Part shown: one piece after another, positions 35,779 through 43,580 of the stretch | Layout: each line of letters opens with the position of its first letter | Numbering within the stretch: the stretch's first letter is position 1 | Source: Microbulbifer sp. SAOS-129_SWC | GTDB taxonomy: Bacteria; Pseudomonadota; Gammaproteobacteria; Pseudomonadales; Cellvibrionaceae | Assembly (NCBI RefSeq): GCF_039696035.1 | Contig: NZ_CP155567.1 | Coordinates: 124,001 to 188,000 of the forward strand | Reading direction: 5' to 3' | DNA length: 64,000 nt | Translations under genes and position numbers: made by a program | The notes under the pieces: generated by a model | What the model saw: the letters and a program-made list of their open reading frames with translations, nothing else | Told to the model about the DNA's origin: nothing | Databases searched by the model: none

Positions 35779-37236
35779 TCAGCGCACCATTTTGATCATC
35801 ACATCGAGAATCTTCTTCGCCGTTTTGCCGTAGGGTGGCATCAGCAGTTTGAGCGGATCCAGCGGACCCTGGTAGAACACCGGGCGCAGCTTGGAGAAGG
35901 TGACGAAGCCCTCGTAACCGTGATAGTGGCCCATGCCGCTCTCGCCGACCCCACCGAACGGAATGTCGTGCTGCGCCACATGCAGGACGCAGTTGTTGAC
36001 GCTGACGCCGCCGGAGATGATGCGCGCGATATAGTCGTCGCTGACCGAGCGCTTGCCGGTGAACGGGTAGATCGACAGCGGCCGTGGGCGGCTGTTGACA
36101 TAGTGCACCACCTCGTCGCCTTCGCGGTAGGTTTTCACCGGCAGTAGCGGACCGAAAATCTCGCGCTGCATCACCAGCATATCGTCGCTCACATTGAGCA
36201 GCAGGTGCGGCGGGAACTTGCGCAGTGGATCGTCGCGACGGCCCTGGCCGTCGGACAGGTCGATGGCGGTGGCGCCCCTGGCCACGGCGTCGTCGAGCGT
36301 GTCCCACAGGCGCTGGTAACTGCGGTCGTCAATCACCGAGGTATAGTCTTCGTGCTGCAGATCCGGGTAGCGTTTCTGCACCAGGTTGCGGGCTTTTTCC
36401 ACAAACGGGTCGACGCTGCCCTCGGGCAGGAACAGGTAGTCGACGGTGGTGCAGATCTGGCCGGCGTTGACCAGCTTCCAGAACAGGATGCGCTCGGCGG
36501 CGGTGTTTAGATCGTAATCCGGCGCGACGATGGCCGGCGACTTGCCGCCCAGTTCCAGCGTCACCGGCGTCAGATTGTCGGCGGCGGAGCGCATCACCGC
36601 GCGGCCGGTGGCGGTGGAGCCGGTAAAGATCAGGTGGTCGAACTTGAGCGCCGAGAACAGCGGGCCCAATCCTCCATCAGGGCCGTCCTCATCGGCAATA
36701 AAACGCAGTTTGTCGGCGGGGAAATAGTCGCCGCTGATGCGCTGCAACAGGTCCGCCAGGTGCCGGGAATTCTCCGACATTTTTACCAGCGCGCGGTTGC
36801 CGGCGGCGAAGATGCTGGCCAGCGGCGTGAAGCTGAGGTTCACCGGGAAGTTCCACGGCACGATGACACCGACCACACCCAGTGGCTGCGGAATTACCCG
36901 GTTGCGGGAAGTGGGGTAGGCGGACAGCGCGACGTGGCGGCGCTGTGGTTTCATCCACTTTTTCAGGTGCTTGATCGTGTCCTTGATGCCGTCGAGCACC
37001 GCGTAGATTTCGCAGAACAGGCTCTCCACCGGCGAGCGGTTGCCGTAGTCATCGCTGATCGCCTTCACCAGGGCGTCCTGGTGATTGCAAATCATGCGCG
37101 ACAGCGCCTTGAGGTCGTTCACGCGCTGGTGGTAATCGGGATTGGGGTCGCGCAGGTAGGCTTCGCGCTGGGTGTTGAGCAGGTTTTGCAGTTGTGCCTG
37201 CCGGTTGTCGACTTCGGTTATTGTCGCAGTGGTCAT
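35779..37236 (-). CDS. coniferyl-aldehyde-type dehydrogenase
   Basis: 485 residues. Aldehyde dehydrogenase fold with VIVPWNFPVNLSF (about residues 117-129, NAD-binding), FTGSTATGRAVM (about 203-214), catalytic Glu in TLELGGKSPAI (about 227-237), and catalytic Cys in NAGQICTTVDYLF (about 258-270). The NAGQICTTVDY context and the short C-terminus resemble CalB-type coniferyl aldehyde and medium-chain aldehyde dehydrogenases rather than betaine or succinate-semialdehyde types. Converts an aldehyde to the acid with NAD(P). ATG at 37236 follows GGAAG. Divergent from the FadD-like gene. Substrate is inferred from subfamily only. Confidence 0.88.
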   Translation of the reverse strand: MTTATITEVDNRQAQLQNLLNTQREAYLRDPNPDYHQRVNDLKALSRMICNHQDALVKAISDDYGNRSPVESLFCEIYAVLDGIKDTIKHLKKWMKPQRRHVALSAYPTSRNRVIPQPLGVVGVIVPWNFPVNLSFTPLASIFAAGNRALVKMSENSRHLADLLQRISGDYFPADKLRFIADEDGPDGGLGPLFSALKFDHLIFTGSTATGRAVMRSAADNLTPVTLELGGKSPAIVAPDYDLNTAAERILFWKLVNAGQICTTVDYLFLPEGSVDPFVEKARNLVQKRYPDLQHEDYTSVIDDRSYQRLWDTLDDAVARGATAIDLSDGQGRRDDPLRKFPPHLLLNVSDDMLVMQREIFGPLLPVKTYREGDEVVHYVNSRPRPLSIYPFTGKRSVSDDYIARIISGGVSVNNCVLHVAQHDIPFGGVGESGMGHYHGYEGFVTFSKLRPVFYQGPLDPLKLLMPPYGKTAKKILDVMIKMVR

Positions 37237-37812
37237 GAGAGCTTCCGCTGATTATTAAAGTCATTACCCGGCGCGGTTGGTGAATGGCCAGTCGCGTTTT
37301 TCGCCCGCCGCACCGTGTCCGAGTATGCCTCGCGCCGGCGCAAATCCAAAATATCAGCAGGGAAATGCACCCGCTGGCGCAGAACGGCAAGCTGCAGATT
37401 TCTGCACGATTGGCGACACTGGCGAGTGACTGCCCGTTCAGGGTTCAGGTTGTCACGCCTCAATGGCAACAATGCTGGTCCGGCCGGGCTGTGTGCATTA
37501 GCACTGACTAGAGGAGGCGAGAGGTAAAAGGGGGCAGCAAGACTTTAATGCTAAGTTTCATTTATGCCCCTGAAACCCTTAATTGTCGCGATAGTAAGCA
37601 ATTTGACATTCTGCCGGTGACTACTCGGGCAAAATGCTGGCCTGCCCGCACGCAGTAGGGCAGCAGCGTCTGCAGGTCGGCAGTAAACAGTCGATCGTGC
37701 ACGGCCCGCGGCAGCGTTTCCCACGAAGAATATGCCGTTGTACCAACCCGCGGTTCCGGCCCCGGCGCCGGCAGCAATCAACAAGCCTGGTGAGAGAGGT
37801 AAGAAAACAATA
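37237..37812. other. divergent intergenic region, no gene seen
   Basis: About 575 bp between the aldehyde dehydrogenase (minus) and the FadD-like ligase (plus). No convincing coding frame or RNA. Presumably contains both promoters. Confidence 0.45.
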
Positions 37813-39396
37813 ATGCGCGAACAGAAGTTGAACCCGCAGTTTCGCAATACGGCGGAATTTATCGAGCACAGCTGCAAACGGTTTGCCGACCGGCCGGCCT
37901 ATCACTGTCTCGGCCAGGCGCTGACCTTTGCCGAGATCGAACAACAATCCCGCCACCTGGCCCAGTGGCTGCAGCACAGCGGCCTGCAGCCCGGCGATCG
38001 CATCGCCATCCAGCTGCCCAACATCACCCAGTACCCGATCGCCGCCTACGCGGCACTGCGCGCCGGGCTGGTGATAGTGAACACCAACCCGCTGTATACG
38101 CCGCGGGAGATGCAGCACCAGTTCAGCGATGCCGGGGTCCGCGCGCTGGTGATTCTCGCGGATATGCTGCCGAAATTCGAACAGATCCGGGCCGACACTG
38201 ATATCGAACAGGTGCTGGTCACCGGCGCCACCGATCTGCGTATGGCGCCGGCAGACAGCGCGCACGGCTACCAGGATTTTGTCGCGGCGATCGAGCAGGG
38301 CGCGGCGCTGCCGGCACTGCAGCCGTCGCGCGCGGCGCGCGACGATATCGCCATACTGCAGTACACCGGTGGCACCACCGGCGTCGCCAAGGGTGCCTGC
38401 CTGACCCATGAAAATATTCTCGCCAACGCCGCGCAGATGCTCGACCGCATCACCCAGCGCTGCAGCGAGGGGGAAGAGGTTTTCGTGTGCCCGCTGCCGC
38501 TGTACCACATCTACGCGTTTACCGTGAACATGCTGGCGATGTTCTCCATCGGCACCCTGAATATCCTGATTCCGGATCCGCGCGACCTGGATACGTTCGT
38601 CGCCACGATCAAACCGTTCCGGTTCACCGGCCTCGGCGGTATCAACACCCTGTTCGTCGGCCTGTGCCGCCACCCGGAGTTCCAGCAGCTGGATTTCTCC
38701 AGCCTCAAAGTCACCTTCTCCGGCGGCGCCGCGCTGACCCGCACCGCCGCCGAACTGTGGCAGTCGGTCACCGGTTGCCCGGTGACCGAGGGCTATGGTC
38801 TGTCCGAGACTGCGCCGGTGGCCACGCTGAACAAGTTCGGTGCCGAGGAAATCGGTACCGTCGGCGTACCGCTGATCGGCACCCGCGTGGAGGCGTGGGA
38901 TGAGAACGACCAGCCGCTGCCGGTGGGCGAGGTGGGGGAACTGGTGATCAGTGGGCCGCAGGTGATGCAGGGCTACTGGCAGCGCCCGGAGGAGACCGCC
39001 AATGTGATGCGCCACGGTTTCTTCCACACCGGTGATATGGGCCTGGTGCAGACCAACGGCAATATCCGCATCGTCGACCGCCTGAAGGACATGATCATCG
39101 TGTCCGGCTTCAACGTGTACCCGAACGAGATCGAGGATGTGCTGAGCAGCCATCCGCAGATTGCCGAGGTCGCGGTGACCGGCACCGCGGACGACAGGAC
39201 CGGCGAGGCCGTGGTCGCCCATGTGGTGCTGGGGGGCGATGTCAGCGCACAGGAACTCATCGACTTCTGCCGCCAGCAGCTGACCGCCTACAAGGTGCCC
39301 AAGCACGTGGTTATCCACAAGGAACTGCCCAAGTCCACCGTGGGCAAGATACTGCGGCGGGAGCTGCGCGACCACGCACCGGCCCGGCAGCCCTAA
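37813..39396 (+). CDS. FadD-like acyl-CoA ligase (AMP-binding)
   Basis: 527 residues from the ATG at 37813. AMP-binding signature LQYTGGTTGVAKGACLTH (about residues 182-199), EGYGLSETAPV (about 328-338) and the C-terminal VDRLKDMIIVSGFNVYPNEI (about 420-439) with LPKSTVGKILRREL at the end. It activates a fatty or aromatic acid with ATP to the acyl-AMP and then to the CoA thioester. The MLDRIT and TGGTTGVAKGA contexts resemble long-chain FadD. Divergent from the aldehyde dehydrogenase, whose product acid could be its substrate. A terminator follows. Confidence 0.9.
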   Translation: MREQKLNPQFRNTAEFIEHSCKRFADRPAYHCLGQALTFAEIEQQSRHLAQWLQHSGLQPGDRIAIQLPNITQYPIAAYAALRAGLVIVNTNPLYTPREMQHQFSDAGVRALVILADMLPKFEQIRADTDIEQVLVTGATDLRMAPADSAHGYQDFVAAIEQGAALPALQPSRAARDDIAILQYTGGTTGVAKGACLTHENILANAAQMLDRITQRCSEGEEVFVCPLPLYHIYAFTVNMLAMFSIGTLNILIPDPRDLDTFVATIKPFRFTGLGGINTLFVGLCRHPEFQQLDFSSLKVTFSGGAALTRTAAELWQSVTGCPVTEGYGLSETAPVATLNKFGAEEIGTVGVPLIGTRVEAWDENDQPLPVGEVGELVISGPQVMQGYWQRPEETANVMRHGFFHTGDMGLVQTNGNIRIVDRLKDMIIVSGFNVYPNEIEDVLSSHPQIAEVAVTGTADDRTGEAVVAHVVLGGDVSAQELIDFCRQQLTAYKVPKHVVIHKELPKSTVGKILRRELRDHAPARQP

Positions 39397-39419
39397 ACTC
39401 CACTGACGCCAGTACTGTG

Positions 39420-39444
39420 AAAAGCGGGCTATGGCCCGTTTTTT
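39420..39444 (+). terminator. Rho-independent terminator after the acyl-CoA ligase
   Basis: AAAAGCGGGC, TATG loop, GCCCGTTTTTT: about 10-bp stem with one G-T pair and a T6 run, 24 bp after the ligase stop. Confidence 0.9.
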
Positions 39445-39666
39445 ACCGCGAGCTTTTCCATTGGCCCCCTCAGGCGTGATTTGGCTTTCAGCTGGCCACC
39501 AGAAAATTGTTGTTTTTTCACACGACTGTCACAATCCCAGTAACCATGGGGCACCAGGGTGAAATCCCAAACTTATGCACAATGCTATCCAGAGAAATTG
39601 TGAGTAAGCGGATATCCACAGTTCGGTTTCGCAGTTGGTATGCACTTACTGACGGCGTAGTGTGAA

Positions 39667-40248
39667 TCAGAGCTCGTCGCGGGAGATGCGCTGGTCCATC
39701 GTCGGCGCACGGTAATTCTCCATCAGCGCCAGCAACCGGCCGGGGTGGTCGGCCTCCAGCAGCATGGCCCGGTACTGGGGTTGCAGCAGCTGTTCTGCCA
39801 CGCAGTGATCCAGGAAGGTCGCCAGGTGGCGGTAGTAACCCGCTACGTCGAGCAGCCCGCAGGGCTTGCGATGAAATCCCAGCTGCGCCCAGGTGAGAAT
39901 TTCGAACAGTTCTTCCAATGTGCCCAGGCCGCCGGGCAGGGCGATAAAACCGTCGGAAAGCTCCTCCATCATCGCCTTGCGCTCGTGCATGGAATCGACG
40001 ACCCGCATTTCGGTGATGCCGGAGTGGGGCACTTCCCGCACCGCCAGTGCCTCCGGAATCACCCCGGTGACTCGGCCGCCTTTGGCCAGGACCGCGTCCG
40101 CCAGCGCACCCATAACCCCGATACTGGCCCCGCCATAGACGAGGCCGATATCCCGCGCTACCAGCGCCGCTCCCAGTGCCTCGGCCGCTTGCAGATACTC
40201 GGGCCGACGCCCGGGGCTGGAGCCGCAGTAGACACAGATATTTTTCAT
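39667..40248 (-). CDS. LOG-family protein (TIGR00730 Rossmann fold)
   Basis: 193 residues from the ATG at 40248. MKNICVYCGSSPG opens a Rossmann-like fold; YGGASIGVMGALAD (about residues 42-55) and the family signature ALPGGLGTLEELFEILTW (about 104-121) are present. LOG proteins cleave nucleoside 5'-monophosphates (cytokinin ribotides in plants, AMP/IMP-type substrates in bacteria) to base and ribose 5-phosphate. Size and motifs are typical. It lies 231 bp downstream of the exported lyase on the same strand, probably a separate unit. Confidence 0.9.
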   Translation of the reverse strand: MKNICVYCGSSPGRRPEYLQAAEALGAALVARDIGLVYGGASIGVMGALADAVLAKGGRVTGVIPEALAVREVPHSGITEMRVVDSMHERKAMMEELSDGFIALPGGLGTLEELFEILTWAQLGFHRKPCGLLDVAGYYRHLATFLDHCVAEQLLQPQYRAMLLEADHPGRLLALMENYRAPTMDQRISRDEL

Positions 40249-40478
40249 GATTCCCACCGGATTAATTGTTCGGGGCCGCCGCATTGGTTCCAGCCAACAT
40301 GTTGGTGTCCATTACCGTAACAGGATGCATCACATTGGAGATGTTAGCGAAGCTTAGCGGCAAAGCGAGCGGCAAAGCGAGCGGGAGGGGCGCGGAAAGA
40401 GGCGGGACGCGGCCGAATGGCTTCACCCGGCCCAAGCGTACAATGCCGGGTCGGGTGCGCGCTTGCGCGAGCCGGAGG

Positions 40479-41891
40479 CTAGTCGAGCGGAAAGTCGTGC
40501 TTGCGTGCGTCGCGACAGTAGGCGATCACCGCTTCCACCTGCTCCGTCGCCAGACCGGTATAGGTGGAACTATCAAAAAGCTCGTCCAGCTCACTGGCAG
40601 TGAATTGCGGCGCAATATCCGGCGATCTTTCGATCGCCTCTCTCAAGCTGATACCTTTCGCCATCGCTTCCACCGCCAGCTCGTGAAGCCGGCCGTTGGC
40701 CGTGGTCTTGCCGATCTTGTCTGCCAGGGCGAAGGTGACCCGCTGCGCGAGAATCATGCCGTGGGTTTTCTGCAGGTTGCGCGCCATGGCTTCCGCGTTG
40801 ACCTTCAGGTTGCCGAGCAGCCCGCGGGCAGCGCGCAGCATGTCTTCCGCGTCGATCGAGATGTCCGCAAGCAATCGATTGGTGCGGGATGTGTTGTCGC
40901 GCTCGAACACATTGATCATGTCATCGGCGATCACTTCCGCTGTACGTGGAATACGGCGGGAGTAGAAAATCAGTGCTTCGGATTTACTCGGGTTTTTCTT
41001 GTGCGGCATGGTGCTGCTGCCCACCGCAGTCTTGATGCGGACTTCTTCCGTCTCACCGATATCGGTCATCTGCAGCAGGAACAGTTCGTTGCCAATACGC
41101 CCATAGGACTTGCTGATCAGTGCCAGCGCATAGGCGTATTCGGCAATCACGTCGCGCGCACCGTGCCAGTCGTCGGGGTAGGGTGCCTGCAGGCCCAGGT
41201 GTCGCGCAAAGGCGCGCTCCACTTCGATACCCTTGTCACCGAGGCCCACATAACTGCCCACCGCACCCTTGAGAATTCCGGAGTGCAACAGGCGACTGTG
41301 GACATCCTTGAGCCGTTCGATATTGCGACGGTTCTCCCCCAGCCAGGTGCTGACCTTTTTGCCGAAGGTGATTGGCAGTGCGTGCTGACCCAGGGTGCGC
41401 CCGACCATGACCGTGTTTTTGTGCTCATCCGCCAGCCGCATCATCACTTGTTCCAGCGCGCGCAACTGCCCGATCAGCGCGCGGGTCGACTCCTCCAGTT
41501 GCAGGACCAGCGCGGTATCGTAGATATCCACGGTGGTTGCACCGAAGTGCATATACTCCGCGGCATCCGGATCCAGGGAGCGCTGCCAAACATTGAGCAG
41601 TGCCACCATGCGGTGGCGAACCACCTCGTACTCCCGGGCCAGAGCTTCCTGCGATACGTATCGGGTACTGGCTTTGTCGCTGAGCTCCCGCGCGGCACTT
41701 TTCGGGATGATGCCCAGATCCGCCTGGGCAGAAGCGAGGGCCGCTTCTATGTCGAGTACTTTCTGGGTTTCGTTGACCGGGGAGAAGATATCGCTGACCG
41801 CCGGCACTTTGCCGGCGTCATTGGCCAGCGCTGAGTTGCCTGTGAGCATCGCCAGGGAGGTGGCGACAATCAATTTCCGAATGGCGGCCAT
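40479..41891 (-). CDS. exported fumarase/aspartase-superfamily lyase
   Basis: 470 residues from the ATG at 41891 (AAAGAGA upstream). The N-terminus is a clear Sec signal peptide: basic MAAIRK, hydrophobic LIVATSLAML, SALA cleavage near residue 23. The body is the superfamily fold with MHFGATTVDIYDTA (about 114-127), GRTLGQHALPITFG (about 167-180) and the signature loop VGSSTMPHKKNPSKSE (about 290-305), including the catalytic serine. Members cleave C-N or C-O bonds, usually releasing fumarate; adenylosuccinate, argininosuccinate, EDDS lyases and carboxymuconate cycloisomerase are relatives. Nearly all known members are cytoplasmic, so a signal peptide is remarkable. Lies downstream of a dicarboxylate transporter and TonB receptor; substrate unknown. 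Confidence 0.85.
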   Translation of the reverse strand: MAAIRKLIVATSLAMLTGNSALANDAGKVPAVSDIFSPVNETQKVLDIEAALASAQADLGIIPKSAARELSDKASTRYVSQEALAREYEVVRHRMVALLNVWQRSLDPDAAEYMHFGATTVDIYDTALVLQLEESTRALIGQLRALEQVMMRLADEHKNTVMVGRTLGQHALPITFGKKVSTWLGENRRNIERLKDVHSRLLHSGILKGAVGSYVGLGDKGIEVERAFARHLGLQAPYPDDWHGARDVIAEYAYALALISKSYGRIGNELFLLQMTDIGETEEVRIKTAVGSSTMPHKKNPSKSEALIFYSRRIPRTAEVIADDMINVFERDNTSRTNRLLADISIDAEDMLRAARGLLGNLKVNAEAMARNLQKTHGMILAQRVTFALADKIGKTTANGRLHELAVEAMAKGISLREAIERSPDIAPQFTASELDELFDSSTYTGLATEQVEAVIAYCRDARKHDFPLD

Positions 41892-41989
41892 GGTGAAATT
41901 CTCTTTAGCTGGAGTGGTTATTGTCGTGACAGCAACGGGCGCCTGCCGGGTGACTTGCCCTGCGGCAATGCCGGCCGGCGCCCAATTAT

Positions 41990-43495
41990 CTAAAGACCGA
42001 GTATTCGCGGTACCCAAACGATAGCCACGATGGACAGCAGTAACAGGCCGATCAGGTTCAGTGCGAGACCGGCGCGCACCATCTGCGGGATCGTCAGCAT
42101 GCCGGACGCATAGACGATGGCATTGGGTGGCGTCGCCACGGGCAGCATAAATGCGCAGCTCGCCGCCAGGGCCACCGGCACGCAGAGCAGCGGCGGAGCG
42201 ATATCTGCCTGTACTGCGATAGCGGCCACGGCAGGCAGGAAAGTGGCGGTAGTCGCCAGGTTACTGGTCAGTTCGGTCAGGAATATCACCAGCGCGGTCG
42301 CGGCCACGACCAGTGCAATCACCCCGATGGCCGAGAGTAGTGACAGGCTCTCACCGAGCCAGGTCGCCAGACCCGACGCAGACACCTGTGACGCCAGGCT
42401 GAGGCCGCCACCAAACAGGATCAACACGCCCCAGGGCAACCTGCCCACGTCGTGCCAGCTCATCAGCTGTTCCTGTTTCGGGTCCCCGCTCGGCACCAGG
42501 AACAGCAGCACGGCGGCCGCCATCGCGATGCCCGCATCGGACAATCCCTCGAGCCCCAGTGCGGCAGACAGCGGGCGGTGAACCATCCACGCCAGCACCA
42601 CCAGGGCAAATATGATCGCCACCCGCGCCTCGGGTTTGCTCATCGGGCCCAGATCATTTTTAAGTTGCTGCAGGTGTGCCTTGACCTCCTCGCTCTCGGG
42701 AATATCCACGCGATAGATCCAGCGCGTGAGCAGCAGCCAGCCAGCGGGCAGCAGTATTGCGGCCACCGGTACACCAATCAGCATCCAGCGCGCAAAACCG
42801 ATCTCGATGCCGTAATTTTCCGCCAGAAAGGCGGCGAGCAGGGCGTTGGTGGGGGTGCCGACCAGCGTGGCCAGACCGCCGATCGTCGCTGCGTAGGCCA
42901 GCGCCAGCAGCATTGCGATCTGGAAATGTTGTTTGGCCTGTTCCGACAGTCCGGCAACATTTTCGACAATGATGGCGGTCACGGAGATGGCAATGGGGAA
43001 CAGCATCATGGTGGTGGAGGTGTTGGTCATCCACATGGACAGCAGTGCTGCCACCAGCATGAAACCACCGATCATCCGGCGTCCATCGGTGCCGGTGCGG
43101 CCGAGGATCATCAGCGCGATGCGCTTGTGCAAATTCCAGCGTTCCACCGCCAGCGCCAGCACAAAGGCGCCCATAAACAGGTAGATGATCGGATTGGCGT
43201 AGGGCTCTGTGGCCTCTTTCATGCTGCTGATGCCCACCAGCTGGAAAGTGGCGATGGGCAGCAGGGCCGTGACCGGTACCGGGACTGCCTCGGTCGCCCA
43301 CCAGGCCGCCATCCACAGGCCGATGGCGGCTACCTTCCACGCCAGCGGGTTCATGGTGGTCTGCACGTCGACCAGCATCATCATAATGGCGAACAGCGCC
43401 GGACCGAGCAGCAGGCCGATACTCTGGTAGCCCGGTGGCCCGACCTGCATGCCGGCGTTCACCTGTGCTCCGGCCAGGTTTGGTGTCGTACTCAT
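41990..43495 (-). CDS. DASS/SLC13-family dicarboxylate:Na+ symporter
   Basis: 501 residues from the ATG at 43495 with GAGG upstream. About 11-12 helices; conserved WWATEAVPVPVTALLPIATF (about 65-84), SMWMTNTSTTMMLFPIA (about 152-168, SNT-type substrate motif) and a second such motif, ELTSNLATTATFLPAVAAIA (about 402-421). DASS carriers import C4-dicarboxylates such as fumarate, succinate and malate with sodium. The lyase gene lies about 98 bp downstream and the TonB receptor 85 bp upstream on the same strand. If the lyase makes fumarate in the periplasm, this carrier is the obvious route into the cytoplasm. Confidence 0.9.
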   Translation of the reverse strand: MSTTPNLAGAQVNAGMQVGPPGYQSIGLLLGPALFAIMMMLVDVQTTMNPLAWKVAAIGLWMAAWWATEAVPVPVTALLPIATFQLVGISSMKEATEPYANPIIYLFMGAFVLALAVERWNLHKRIALMILGRTGTDGRRMIGGFMLVAALLSMWMTNTSTTMMLFPIAISVTAIIVENVAGLSEQAKQHFQIAMLLALAYAATIGGLATLVGTPTNALLAAFLAENYGIEIGFARWMLIGVPVAAILLPAGWLLLTRWIYRVDIPESEEVKAHLQQLKNDLGPMSKPEARVAIIFALVVLAWMVHRPLSAALGLEGLSDAGIAMAAAVLLFLVPSGDPKQEQLMSWHDVGRLPWGVLILFGGGLSLASQVSASGLATWLGESLSLLSAIGVIALVVAATALVIFLTELTSNLATTATFLPAVAAIAVQADIAPPLLCVPVALAASCAFMLPVATPPNAIVYASGMLTIPQMVRAGLALNLIGLLLLSIVAIVWVPRILGL

Positions 43496-43580
43496 CAAAT
43501 ATACCTCGGGAATGTACGCGGGTTGATGGGCCGGTATCCGGCTTTTTTACGGCAGGATACCAGCCTTGGGGAGCGGAGCC

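Noticed and set aside
37621..39375. 584-codon minus-strand frame opposite the acyl-CoA ligase
   Set aside because: No recognisable domain; the plus strand has all AMP-binding motifs and a terminator in the right place.
39573..39620. DnaA-box-like sequences TTATGCACA and ATATCCACA (also TTATCCACA at 60120-60128)
   Set aside because: Only isolated matches; no cluster, no dnaA/dnaN/gyrB or replication genes nearby, so an origin cannot be claimed.
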